In this document: piece after piece, positions 1 through 11,415 of the stretch
Position numbering within the stretch: the first letter of the stretch is position 1
How the letters are laid out: each line of letters starts with the position of its first letter
Source: Lamellibrachia columna
Lineage: Eukaryota > Annelida > Polychaeta > Sabellida > Siboglinidae
Length of the DNA: 64,000 nucleotides
Assembly: GCA_963662155.1 (NCBI GenBank)
Contig: OY759262.1
Coordinates: 14,264,282 to 14,328,281, forward strand
Direction: 5' to 3'
The notes under the pieces: model-generated
Databases searched by the model: none
The model's input: only the letters and a program-made list of their open reading frames with translations
Told to the model about the DNA's origin: nothing
Translations under genes and position numbers: made by a program

Positions 1-1661
1 CACCATGGTGCTTCAGAGGCGATCTGGTAAACAAAAACATATTTTTTCAATTTCCAAGATGTACCAAATCAGAATGTTTTTAAGAGGGCTGTGCCACAAT
101 CACAAGATCACGGATTCAAAAACATATGGTTGCAACCAACAGACGTGTACAAGAGCAGAACTTCTAGATCACTCAGCATCTAGTGCAACTGCAGCATGAA
201 AATAAATAAATCTAGCTAAAAAATTAAGGGTGGCTTAAGCGAGGGCATATTAACAGGGTGGGTTCGTTAGCAAGGGGTAAAGAGTTGTTGTTCATTGTTA
301 TGATATTACTGATATTAAATAGTTGTAATAATAGAGACGTGGTGAGCAGTAGACATAACATTATTATAAGTAAGCAATACTAAAATAGGCAGTATGTGAA
401 ATTAGCTGTAGAAGGTAATTGTGGTTGTAAAAAGATGCAAGCTGTAGAATAATTGGCGCTAGGAAAACGACTAGATTAATAACTGTGTGGACTATAATGA
501 GATGCAGGCTGTTGATTACTAGTTTAATCATTGTTGGATGTTTAACACTAATACGACCACCATGACGGTGCAACATTAAAGTTACGATCGTGATTACTCA
601 CAATGATTGTGGTGAACGTTATGACCGTGATGATATATAATGGACCGTTGAACTGTATTTGCTTGTGATTGCGCATCCGGGTAACTGATCCAGGATTAAT
701 ATCTGTTGAACATATACGTTTGATTGTTTGTGATTGTTCTTCCATGAAACTACTCGACGTTCATTAATGTACAATCAGGAGGGCCCAAAGATTAATATCT
801 GTTAGACATATGTATATATATAGGACCAATGTATGGTTGTAGTAGGTTTGGGGTGCATTATTTACATTGTTTAATAAAGCCCATGTGACGGGTCAGATCT
901 TGGAATTTTCTGAGGTGTGTACGTTTGTCTCTATTCGTTACTCGTATCATGACAGAACACTTAATGAAGTAGGTGGAATGTTATGACGTGACACAAACCA
1001 GTAAAGACCCAAACATGTATAATCTGGTTTTGTCTACTGACCAAAAAGCTGCAAGTTTTCCCAAAACGATGAACATCAAGTTTAAAAGACCTCTTCTTGG
1101 TGCTGAAAGGATGCAGATCAGCACCCAGAAGACACACACTTACACACATAGAGCTTGCTTAAACCAAAACTTAATATCCCAAATATGCATCATAACTTGA
1201 ACTGTGCACATGCTCCTACATCCTAACTGTTGCAGACCAAACTAAAAAATACAGAGAATTTGAAATTCCCTCCCCCCACCAGTTCCTCCAACTTCAAGTT
1301 AAACAAGTTCTACCGGGTGAATCTCTCCCCGATGCCATAGGAGATTGCTTCATCGACAGAAACACTATAAGAATAACAGGAGTGAGCTTGCGCAGCCGCA
1401 ACGAGTCTTGCAGCGTGTTCAATGGGTTTCCTGGAAGACCAGCAAACCTTGCAGGTGGTTACAATGACACTGCTACACATCCAGGTTAACAAGCACCAAG
1501 TAGTTACTATGTTGCACAGCTAAATGTCACTCAGACTCTCACCAAAACCTGCTCAAGATCTGCTCAAAACAACAGTGTTCAGAGCCAAGGTAACCAGCAC
1601 AAAGTCTAGAGTCTATAATATTATAACGCTGTAGAGCTTTATGACAACATAGCTTTATTAT
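1..1661. other. No feature recognised
   Basis: AT-rich intronic sequence. Short frames on both strands have no recognisable similarity and no codon-like character. Confidence 0.6.
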
Positions 1662-1755
1662 ACCATAGAGCTTGTCTGACACCACAGAGCCTGTCTGATA
1701 CCATAGAGCCTGTCTGATACCATAGAGCCTTATGTGTCCATAGAGGCTGCATGAC
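1662..1755. repeat. Short 19-20 bp tandem repeat
   Basis: About four or five degenerate copies of accatagagcctgtctgat. Confidence 0.7.
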
Positions 1756-2248
1756 ACAACATGAACGAGACACAACACACAAATTAATGATTCTGTGTGG
1801 GGACCTACAAACCTAATCACCCCAGATGTTACCCCACCTCCCCTTCACCCAAACAACCCATCCTTCAGCTGTCAGTGTTGTCCCAACACTGTCTCACCCT
1901 TGCTCCCAGACGCTAGCAACCCCCGCCCCCACACAAAGAAAATACCAACTCAAAACCCTCATTCCTCACTGTCAAGGTTGCCAGGGTGTTGTGCAGTTGA
2001 GGCCCAGCAAACAGCCCATTCATCACCCTGCAGGGGGTAGACACTGGGGGTGCTAGGGTCTTTCACAACCCTTACTGTTATGTAAGCCCAGCTATTAAAC
2101 TCCAGCTCCTGCAATAAATGTCTGCTGGTAAATATCAACTCTGACAAACTTATACGCACTTTTGGTAAGAAACAAGCATTGTAGGAGAGATTTACTACTC
2201 AATTAATCTGCCCAGACTCAGACATTTGCACATATACTTACATGTACA

Positions 2249-2251
2249 CAC

Positions 2252-2340
<89 letters not shown>

Positions 2341-2341
2341 C
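2249..2341. repeat. (GCAC)n microsatellite
   Basis: About 22 uninterrupted copies of a tetranucleotide with one CpG per unit, flanked on both sides by catgtacacacgc. It creates an artefactual TRARTHAR-type frame. Confidence 0.97.
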
Positions 2342-4479
2342 ATGTACACACGCACATTTTTTATTTATTTTTATTTACTCATATACACTTACACAAACAC
2401 ACATACATTCCTGTTACGGTTACTAGAGAAATTCTCTGTCTTCCTCAAACCTTAGTTTGTATTAAATATAATTTCACGAAGTTATTTGTTCATGTTCAAT
2501 TTCATATATTTTAATCATGATAAATTGGACCATTATATGTCTAGTTACAATTTTAATAATAGTTAACCAGCATAAGTTTGTAAAATTTCAAATAAGATAT
2601 ACAGAACTTCAGTTCATGTTGTACGCGCATAAGATATTCACTGTCCAGAGGAAATAATCATAATAATTCACTATCAAACGTTAATATCCTACTAAAGACT
2701 TAAAAACATCTTTGATTATCATTTGACAAACTTAGGCTTAGCCAGCAATACTGAAGCAGAAAGCTGTTGGCAGTTGTTATAGTAACAGGAATTAACAAGT
2801 TGCCCCAACCAGAATTCCCCTAACAGGAATTGCCCTAACAAGCAAAAGTTGAGAAACAAAATGTAATCATTTGTTTTCACGAACAGGTTAATGTGTATAA
2901 TTCGGCCAATTTACCAAGGCCGTTAAAACAGTGGGTTTCTAAGTTTAAATTTTTTTTCAAGTCCCCCAAGATCGCTGTTCTTTCCCTGCATACTGGAGCC
3001 AATAAATGAATATCATGCAAATAACTGTACGGTTGTTTCATAAAATGAAAATGCTGATAAAACATGCCAATATAATTATGTTTCTCTCCAGTTTCTGCAA
3101 AAAGCCAGCTGCTTGTAAGATTATTAGCATTTGTGAGTCAACTCGTAATGATCCTATCAATGTTAGTCTTTTTCCTGACTAACTGACACAATGTCTTCAC
3201 GGGTTGTCAATAATAGAGTAAGGCCTGCTTAGCCGCACAGAATTTCACTCTGAACAGTAAGCCATTTTTTTACCTCAAAATATAATTTTAATACATATAC
3301 AAAACAGCAGACAATCCATGCTACAATACTGATCAGACCAGGGGAACAATCTTTAGTTTATAATCTTGCAAGCGCACAGCGTAGCAAAATAAAGATGAAC
3401 CAACGGAAAGGAGAAGGTGAAGGCCAGAATAAAAGGACGTCACTTGGTACAACTATGCAAGCTAGGCCAAGGCCACAGATATGTAATTCTGTGATTACAA
3501 ACCCTAAGCCAAATTCAGAAAAGATCTTATCTTTTCTTTTAGGTATATTGCTTGTACGATATAAATAAATATAATAAATTGTATATACTAAATCATATAT
3601 AATTTACACATACTTTTTAATCACAACATATTATATAATTTATTATGTACATGTACAGGTGAATATATGTAATCACACGCGCATGCACGCAAAAATAAAA
3701 TGATATGTCTATTAAAATTATATATGTTTTATAAAACAATATATTATAAATGTGTATACATATTATAATTTGTGAATTATAAATTGTATATGTATTACCT
3801 AAAATGTATTATCAAAGCTTACCAAAACAAAATATTAATTAAAAATATGAGGACATTTTCCCAAGGAACCTCAGAGTTGAATTTATTATCTAAAAAACCT
3901 CTGTTGTCATGTTACCCCCCTGAGGATCAAGAGTCAATGTCAACAAACAGTGACTGCGCCACCCCCTCCCACTGACAGAACTGTCAGGCCATCGTTTATC
4001 ATACTGTCTCTTTGCGGTCACACTATAAAAACTTCTTGCCACAGAAGGGAAACACATTGCTGAATGGCGGGCAGAAACCAGGCAATGGCGCTGGCCGTGT
4101 GGTGAAAGTTCTCACACAACAAAGAAAGTGAAGTTAGAGATTTCTCACTGATACCCCCCACAAATTATGGCTCTCGACTAGAGAACACGCAAAAACATGA
4201 CAAGCGACAAGTGCTTGTTTTTGTAATTACTTTTTTATCAGACACAGTATGGGGTAATTTATTGCATAATACTACATATAATCAGTGTGTACAAACACCT
4301 GTTTAATCAGCATAACGCACGTTACAACTTGCAAGATTGCATTTCCAGATGTCAGAATAGGAATATATGGTATAAGGTAACAGCTTAGGGTCCAAACACC
4401 TTGTGTAATTCCTATTTCCAAATGAAAATGTACACTGATAATAAATAACATCAACTGACATAATATTATGCTTCCCCCT
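2342..4479. other. No gene; AT-rich intronic DNA
   Basis: No open frame of note and no tandem array. A very AT-rich patch lies at about 3540-3850. The duplicated AATTCCCC/AATTGCCC phrase near 2810-2835 is minor. Confidence 0.6.
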
Positions 4480-4483
4480 TTAA

Positions 4484-5117
4484 CCCATTAGGCCCCAGTA
4501 TTTTGTAAAAACATGTTCCCCTGTTCCCAGGATTTCTGGCAAATTTCGAGCGATTTTACCTCCTTGTGTTCAGAAATCTGTAGAAAAAACTATTCAATAC
4601 TGACAATTACAAGTTGTGTTTATTTTGAAGAGTAGTAATTTCTCCACATGCCTGTATATATAGACATAGGATATATTAATAAAATGTTGACATTTGATCA
4701 CAATTTGCAGACAAAATAGTAAATTTGTTAAAACTTTGACAGTTGCAACTGACATTTGACAATGATCCCATGCTATAACCCTATGCAACCCAACGAAGAA
4801 AATGCACCACTGAAAAAATTATCAAATTCTGACGCTTATTTTTCAGGTTACACCATATTTTGTAATGAAAAATCTAGAAATAAAAATTTTCGAGATGGCA
4901 TGAACAAAACCGATAAAAATCAAGATTACCAAAAGGGCAACCCATGCACATAACGCGCTGATGTTGTTGCAAAATATATCCACTAGGGTGTGGCAAAATT
5001 TGGTAGCGTTTAGTTCAGTAGTTAATCACCAGGAGATTTTTTAATAGTGGGTCCTGTATGCGGCCGTTCCAGGACTGGACAGAGCGGCCGGCCGCGGCCG
5101 TTGCGGGCTTTAATGGG
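4484..5117. mobile_element. Non-autonomous piggyBac-type MITE
   Basis: A 634-bp element flanked by the tetranucleotide TTAA on both sides (4480-4483 and 5118-5121), the target-site duplication characteristic of piggyBac. The left end reads CCCATTAGGCCCC; the right end, reverse-complemented, reads CCCATTAAAGCCCGC, giving imperfect terminal inverted repeats. The interior has no transposase frame; its 65-codon ORF (4756-4953) is AT-rich and unrecognised. The last 60 bp are GC-rich with repeated GCGGCCG. It must have been mobilised in trans. Confidence 0.8.
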
Positions 5118-5121
5118 TTAA

Positions 5122-6312
5122 GCCCCACTAATAAAAATATTTCTCAATGAATTTACACGAATCCCTGCCCTGATCACATATTCTAATATGAAACAGCAAT
5201 CTGTTCTTTTTTTAACATATGTAATTTGTTTCCACAAATTCAAACTCTGACACATTATAGTGTACGAAAACACACCATTTTCCAAATTGTGTGGTATATG
5301 CCCCCCATCCACCCACCAACCACCCCCCCACCCCTGACTGACCCAGGGCATCTGTTCACATGTAGAGGAAAGTGGGTGGGTTATAGTGGGTATCTTTTGT
5401 GGCCCTTCTATTTTATGGCCATGTACACTCTGTATACACTTTCCCCACCTCCCTCCCCGTCCTATCCCACAATACAACAGCACGGTTTGCACCGAACACC
5501 GTTTTCAGTGTTACACGTGCCACACTCCAGACGGCCGGCCGGCCATAGTAGCCTCAGCCACGCCACAGCTCTGTCAGCTTCAGTAGCTCCGTCAGTCCCG
5601 GAGCTGCGGAGCTACAAGTCAAACAGGCCATAGATGACATGAACCTGACAGCTGGTCACATGGCGACTTCTAATAATGGCAAGAAAAAAGCGGCCCACGT
5701 AAACGTTTCTAAGAAACAGCTAATATTATGTGCCACAATGCAGAGAGCCAACTCCTAGGTCAGTGGCCCTACATCCACCTTATGCCGTCATCGGCTCATG
5801 GTTGTAGGCGACATAAAACAACACGCCTGCCCGATAATCAACCAGGCAGAAAGTCACGCCATGGAACACAAGCGAGTCTTGTCCACGCGGCACAATACTC
5901 GCAGTTTTTATCACGACTGGAGGGGCAGTTTCACAAAGAAATGCTTGACTTATACATTGCTTTTATTACGGCGAGAATTTGTTACGCCCGATCGATACCA
6001 CAGGCAGATGCACCCACATGGCCTGTTCCCTGCAAAGAGTAGACAAGTCCGGGTATGACCAGCATGTTTAGAAACGATTGTGTCAATATACAAAGGAAAA
6101 ATACAAAGTCGACTGTTTATATGAGACGGTTGTCCGAATTCTATATAATATATTTTGTGTCCTTTGCTACTGTCAACCAACTTGCTTTTAGGTTATACAT
6201 TAATGGCATTTTGATAACTAATGATGTTTCATGTGAAATATACCAAATCACATCACTAATATCTATGCAATCATTCGCAGTCTCTTAAAGTCCCAGTCTC
6301 TTAAAGCGCTGT
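5122..6312. other. No gene recognised
   Basis: Two overlapping frames of 135 and 104 codons (5226-5633, 5728-6042, plus) have no recognisable domain and low-complexity Pro/Thr content. A GGCCGGCCGGCC run is near 5533. Confidence 0.55.
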
Positions 6313-7115
6313 TATCTGGAGTCTGATATGTTTAAGGCAGGATACACCAGGCACTGTTACTAGTATCTGGAGTCTGATATGTTTAAGGCAGGATACACCA
6401 GGCACTGTTACTAGTATCTGGAGTCTGATATGTTTAAGACAGGATACACCAGGCACTGTTACTAGTATCTGGAGTCTGATATATTTAAGGCAGGATACAC
6501 CAGGCACTGTTACTAGTATCTGGAGTCTGATATGTGTAAGACAAGATACACCAGGTACTGTTACTAGTATCTGGAGTCTGATATGTTTAAGGCAGGATAC
6601 ACCAGGCATTGTTACTAGTATCTGGAGTCTGATATGTTTAAGGCAGGATACACCAGGCACTGTTACTAGTATCTGGAGTCTGATATGTTTAAGGCAGGAT
6701 ACACCAGGCACTGTTACTAGTATCTGGAGTCTGATATGTTTAAGGCAGGATACACCAGGCACTGTTACTAGTATCTGGAGTCTGATATGTTTAAGGCAGG
6801 ATACACCAGGCACTGTTACTAGTATCTGGAGTCTGATATGTTTAAGGCAGGATACACCAGGCACTGTTACTAGTATCTGGAGTCTGATATGTTTAAGGCA
6901 GGATACACCAGGCACTGTTACTAGTATCTGGAGTCTGATATGTTTAAGGCAGGATACACCAGGTACTGTTACTAGTATCTGGAGTCTGATATGTGTAAGA
7001 CAGGATACACCAGGTACTGTTACTAGTATCTGGAGTCTGATATGTGTAAGACAGGATACACCAGGCACTGTTACTAGTATCTGGAGTCTGATATGTTTAA
7101 CGCAGGATACACCAG
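6313..7115. repeat. 51-bp minisatellite
   Basis: About 15.7 copies of a 51-bp unit (tatctggagtctgatatgtt, then taaggcaggatacaccaggc, then actgttactag). Copies are nearly identical, with a tgtgtaag variant clustering at the edges. Because 51 is a multiple of three and the minus-strand frame lacks stops, it shows a 272-codon repetitive frame (17-residue period); I do not regard this as a gene. Confidence 0.97.
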
Positions 7116-7374
7116 ACAAAACGGAACTGACTATGATGTGACATTTTAAAATAGCAGTTTTAATCCTATAGAGAGGAATGGCTAATTGAGTAGCAATTGG
7201 TAGCCAGTTTGCAATACGGTTTATTATTTAGAGAGCCCATACATTCCAAAATTATTATCATTGTATTTTTGTTTTATATTTGTTTTGTTTTATTGTTCGA
7301 CTCACATATTCTGCACGAACCAGTAACATTCATATTTTTTTACTAATTTGCAAGCCTCAGATACCAACCCTTCC

Positions 7375-8018
7375 TGGACACTCCACAAGCCAAGGACACT
7401 GCGAAATCCCCAGGGACAATGCATAATCCCCAAGGACACTCCATAATCCTAAGGACACTGTGTAATCACAAGGACTCTGTAATCCTCAAGGACATTCCGT
7501 AACCTTAAGGACAATGCACAATCCCCAAGATCACTCGTTAATCCCAAAGACACTGTGTAATCCCAAGAATATTCCATAATCCCCAAGGACACCCCGTAAT
7601 CCCAAGGACAATGTGTAATCACCAAGGACATTATGTAATCCCAAGGACACTCCATAATCCTCATGGACACTCTGTAATCCCCTAGGACACTCCATAATCC
7701 CCAAGGACACTCCATAATCCCCAAGGACGCTCCGTAATCCAAAGGACACTGCACAATCCCCAAGGATTATGCATAATCACAAGGACACTCCTTAATCCCA
7801 AGGACACTTCGTAATCCCACGGACACTGCATAACCATCAAGGACAACGCGTAATCCCCAAGGACACTCCATAATCCCAAGGACATCCGTAATCCTCAAGG
7901 ACACTCCATAATCCCCGAGGACACTGCATAATCCCTAAGGACACCCTGTAATCCTAAGGACACTCCACAGACCCCAAGGACACTCTGAAATCCCCAAAGA
8001 CACTGCATAATCCCCAAC
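7375..8018. repeat. Degenerate 20-bp minisatellite
   Basis: About 32 diverged copies of ccaaggacactccataatcc with length variation. Frames through it (MGLWSVLGDY type, minus) are repeat artefacts. Confidence 0.93.
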
Positions 8019-8044
8019 AACAGAAACTAGAGACAGGTCAACTG

Positions 8045-8468
8045 GGAAACAGCTGGTATTTCTAATTTGAGAACAAATTGTTGAGAGGGGTGTTCTCTAA
8101 GGACAAATGGTATATGGAGACAGGTGGTTTGTACACAGAGACAGGTGTTCTCTATGGACAAGTGGTCTCTATGGGCAGGTGGTCTATGGACACGTGTTCA
8201 ATGGGGAAAGGTGGTCTATTTAAACAGGTGGCCTATGGCGACAGGTTTCTCTAAGGACAGGTGGTCTATAGAAACAGGTCGTCCACGGGGACAGGTGGTC
8301 TATGAAACAGGTTGTCTATGGAAACAGGTGGTCTAGGGAGACAGGTGGTCTATGGAGAGACATATTCCCTAAGGACAGATGGTCTCTGGAGACAAGTGGT
8401 CTATGGAGAAAGGTCATCTCTAAGAGCAATTGGTTTATGGAGACAGGTGGCCTATGGAGACAGGATGG
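8045..8468. repeat. Degenerate 18-20 bp minisatellite
   Basis: About 20 diverged copies built on gagacaggtggtctatgga. It directly follows the 20-bp array. Confidence 0.9.
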
Positions 8469-8480
8469 TGCCACATGGAA

Positions 8481-8640
8481 GACCCAAAAGCTCCATGGTG
8501 ACACACCGTGGTTCCAGTAAGACCCAAAAGCTCCATGGTGACACACCGTGGTTCCAGTAAGACCCAAAAGCTCCATGGTGACACACCGTGGTTCCAGTAA
8601 GACCCAAAAGCTCCATGGTGACACACAGTGGTTCCAGTAA
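8481..8640. repeat. 40-bp tandem repeat, four copies
   Basis: Four copies of a 40-bp unit starting gacccaaaagctccatggtg at 8481, 8521, 8561 and 8601, identical except one base in the last. It lies about 50 bp on the intron side of the exon 2 donor. Confidence 0.97.
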
Positions 8641-8689
8641 GCAGCAGATTGTCACATATTTTAAAGCAACACACAACAAAGCCATCCTG

Positions 8690-8691
8690 AC
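8690..8691 (-). other. Splice donor of exon 2
   Basis: Context AACTCAG|GTCAGG on the minus strand. It is chosen over AG|GTGAAC at 8710 because it leaves phase 1, the phase of the matching junction in vertebrate BCL11A. If unused, the frame stays open into the 40-bp repeats. Confidence 0.65.
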
Positions 8692-9129
8692 CTGAGTTAA
8701 CGGTGTTCACCTCTGCGTCAATGTGGTCTGTTGAGTCCATCTTTATCTGCGGTCCTGCCAACTCGGCCCGGTCCCCGTCAACCGAAGACCCAAACTTTGT
8801 CGTCGGATGTGTCGTCGCGTCGACGTCATCCTGTGATGTGCTTGACAATAACGATGGCCGCGGGGACAGTTTTGACACCATTGGCTCGCCTTTGACTGCA
8901 ATCGGTGCCGATATACTGGTGCGCCGACTACTGATGACCGACGACACCGCATCATTGTTGTTGCCATCGTCATCACTACTGCCGTCAAGGTCATTGTCAT
9001 CAAAGGGGTCGGCCGGGTCTTTGATGCGGCACTGTGCATCCGCCTTGTGGTCAATAAAATCGACAATGTCGCTAAGTCGAAACCTCTTCCGACATCTGCC
9101 GCATGTGATAGTATCCTGTGTGGTTTCTG
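8692..9129 (-). CDS. BCL11: BCL11-type transcription factor, exon 2 with N-terminal CCHC zinc finger
   Basis: This minus-strand exon encodes 145 whole codons (residues 19-163 of the predicted protein, joined to exon 1 through a split Pro codon). It carries a zinc knuckle with ligands C27, C30, H45 and C51 (CGRC, LSDIVDFIDHK, QC), which matches vertebrate BCL11A (CGQC, LGDILIFIEHK, QC). The His-Cys gap is five residues here and four in vertebrates. An acidic Asp/Asn-rich run follows (about 55-77), then RRTSISAPI (86-94), a sumoylation-type VKGE (96-99), a Ser/Thr-rich region and IKMD. The exon starts after TTGCAG and ends at TCAG|GTCAGG. Both ends are phase 1, as in human BCL11A, where exon 2 is 330 nt against 438 nt here. 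In that family this finger supports oligomerisation. The open frame runs on past the donor into a 40-bp repeat, which I take as intron. An alternative donor at 8710 (AG|GTGAAC) would give phase 0 and is less likely. Confidence 0.92.
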
Positions 9130-9132
9130 CTG
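9127..9132 (-). other. Tandem CAGCAG splice acceptor of exon 2
   Basis: The minus strand reads GTATGTTGCAGCAGAAACC across the intron 1/exon 2 junction. Either AG (intron ending at 9130 or 9127) keeps the phase 1 frame from exon 1. The first gives ET-P-E-T and the second ET-Q-T, a one-residue difference just before the zinc finger. A branch-like CTCAC lies about 21 nt upstream, and the polypyrimidine tract is weak. I used the upstream AG for the exon boundary; use of both is possible. Confidence 0.7.
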
Positions 9133-9714
9133 CAACATACGAGCATATGGTGAGGACGATGGCATGACATATGACAGTGTCCGGTGTGGTTGCCATAGAA
9201 ACAGAATATCAAAATGTTGAAACTATGGAAACTGACACAATAAGGAACCAGGCACATGTGATTCCTTGACAGATCACAACATAAATAGCTAGACAGTGAG
9301 GAACATGGTATATGACATTTGATGACGTCTTCCGTCAAGTCTACTGACATGTACAATCATCATCACTTGACATTTTGCATCTCCAAAGTGGGTAGACATA
9401 GGAAGACAGACGGAGGACCTTGATCAATAAAAATGGCAATTGAATCACATAGAATGGCGTGTTTGTTGGGGTTGTACACAGATATGTGACATGACGGTGA
9501 TGTGGCTTACTCTGGGGGAAAAGTAAAACCTGTAATAGTATGAAATGACGTAGTAGAATGTATAAAAATCAAGGCACCTACTGCATTTAAATAACAAAAT
9601 TCATCCTCAATAGTCCCAGTATATTAACATAAACTTTCAAAATGACATCTCGTTTGCAGACTGTCTTTCATAACTCAATACCCCAAGTGTTAATTTCAGC
9701 CACTACCTACAGTA
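9130..9714. other. Intron 1 3' end, no feature
   Basis: Ordinary sequence between the exon 2 acceptor and the trinucleotide array. Repeated atatgacatt/gtgac phrases only. Confidence 0.5.
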
Positions 9715-9729
9715 ACCTACTACTACTAT

Positions 9730-9811
<82 letters not shown>

Positions 9812-9953
9812 ACTACTACTACTACTACTTCTACTACTACTACTACTACTACTACTATTACTACTGCTACTACTACTACTACTACTACTAGTAGTAGTAG
9901 TAGTAGTAGTACTAGTAGTAGTAGTACTACTACTACTTCTACTACTACTACTG

Positions 9954-9989
<36 letters not shown>

Positions 9990-10103
9990 GTAGTAGTAGT
10001 AGTAGTAGTACTAGTAGTAGTAGTACTACTACTACTTCTACTACTACTACTGCTACTACTAGTAGTAGTAGTAGTAGTAGCAGTAGTAATAGTAGTAGTA
10101 GTA
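9715..10103. repeat. CTA/CTG/TAG trinucleotide array with strand switches
   Basis: Starts as (CTA)n, contains about ten CTG units (9781-9811), then alternates between CTA and its complement TAG several times. A roughly 107-bp block (TAG run, ACTAG, TAG run, CTA run with one TTC and one TGC) is present twice, near 9885 and 9990. The switches make it self-complementary, able to fold into hairpins. Poly-Leu, Val and Ser frames here are artefacts. Confidence 0.95.
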
Positions 10104-11415
10104 TTTGTGGCGCTTGTAAAACAGTACGGCTCGCAGATGAATAATTTGTGCCGCCAATCCAAATCATTGATTTTCCAGACTTGAGTTTCCTCGGCCGTTC
10201 AATCTTGCTGTGAAGTCGATGCCTGAGTGTGCGTGTGTGTGCGTGCGTGTGCGTGTGCATGCATCGTTCCCACGCAAACACAGCATTCCCAGTCACGTCT
10301 TAGGTGTCGTCTTTTCATTGACGATTATCGGGTGCCTGGTGGAAGCTGCGTGGGCCTGCTAGTGGGCGACCCACGGGCCGGATGACACCGGCATCAACTC
10401 ACCGCTTTATTGGCTCGGCCAGTTTGCCATTGACAACAGCGCGAGAAAAAGGCACGTAACAGCAAGTCGGAAAATATAGACGGCATTTCTTCTCAGTTTA
10501 TTCTCTCCATTTTATTCCCATAATCTGTTTTTTATTTACAATTTTTGCTGTTGATTTTTTAAAAAAAGAATGGTGTTTGTTTGAAGGGTAAGTGAATACC
10601 CCCCTGACAAACAGCAGGTTAACAGGTAGTAATCATAATTAAATCATTGCATTGTAACCTTACCAGGTGTAAAATGTGTTTTTTCCCACAGAAACACTAT
10701 GATATTTATTGACAAAAGCTCGACACACAGCCATTAACTCCATTTCACAGAGACGAAACGATTTAACGAGGAACTCAATCCACTTTTTTCAGACACTTCA
10801 CCAACAAGATTGACAGCTCACTGAATTAACTGTCCTTCCATAAAGAAGCAAAGTAACCTCGAAATGACAATAGTCAAGGACATGTGGCACCGGACTAACA
10901 CAATAGCTACTACTACGTGCATGCATCCATGTGTGTGACAAAAAAATTGACAATAATTTGTCAAACATGTGTAAGTCCCGGGCTGCATCCATCCGTAATA
11001 AGATACAGTGAGTGGCAGCCGATTTGGATGTGCAATATTAATACATTAAAATGACCGAACAGCACTGTTTGGCATCACATATGCGCAAACAAAATTAAAC
11101 GAATCAGAAAAATGGTGAATTAATAGCAGATATATCGCCTGAATTGCTACATCAGATTTATATCCCAATAGCTTCTATTATATTTATCTATCGTAATTAA
11201 TCATGACACGGTCTGCCGATGACGCAATGATGATGTAGATCAGGTGATGACACATATATATATAACAGATCCATTAAAGATGACACTACACTTGCATCAA
11301 TATAGCTATCTCATTATGACTATCCAAAATCACCATCACCAGCAGATATCAAACGTTACATGAATGACTGGAGCTCTCTGGAGCAGCAAATGGTCACCAG
11401 CTGTGCTATGGCAGT
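10104..11415. other. No gene; short GT-rich tract
   Basis: A GTGCGTGT tract lies at about 10226-10262. A GC-rich patch (10330-10450) with gggcgacccacgggcc is unlike its AT-rich surroundings but carries no recognised motif. Confidence 0.5.

Larger units (their letters stand above)
1..8691 (-). other. BCL11: BCL11 intron 2, partial
   Basis: Begins at the exon 2 donor and leaves the window at base 1. I searched the minus-strand frames for the second BCL11 zinc finger (the CxxCKxxF...QHAxxxHG type) and did not find it, so exon 3 and later exons should lie beyond the low end. Confidence 0.7.

Noticed and set aside
6313..7115. CRISPR-like array
   Set aside because: Units are head-to-tail with no unique spacers, and the DNA is eukaryotic.
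6301..7119. 272-codon minus-strand frame with a 17-residue repeat
   Set aside because: It is the 51-bp minisatellite read in a stop-free frame; 51 is a multiple of three. It begins and ends with the array and has no unique domain.
8703..9167. 154-codon plus-strand frame opposite exon 2
   Set aside because: Shadow of the minus-strand BCL11 exon, which has clear family similarity and matching splice sites.
8692..9196. BCL11 starting at the ATG at 9196 (MATTPDTV...)
   Set aside because: That stretch is intron: a CAG acceptor lies at 9132-9130 and exon 1 with the conserved start peptide, donor and matching phase is at 50807.
9642..10296. Poly-Leu, poly-Val and poly-Ser frames on both strands
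   Set aside because: Products of the CTA/CTG/TAG array in different frames.
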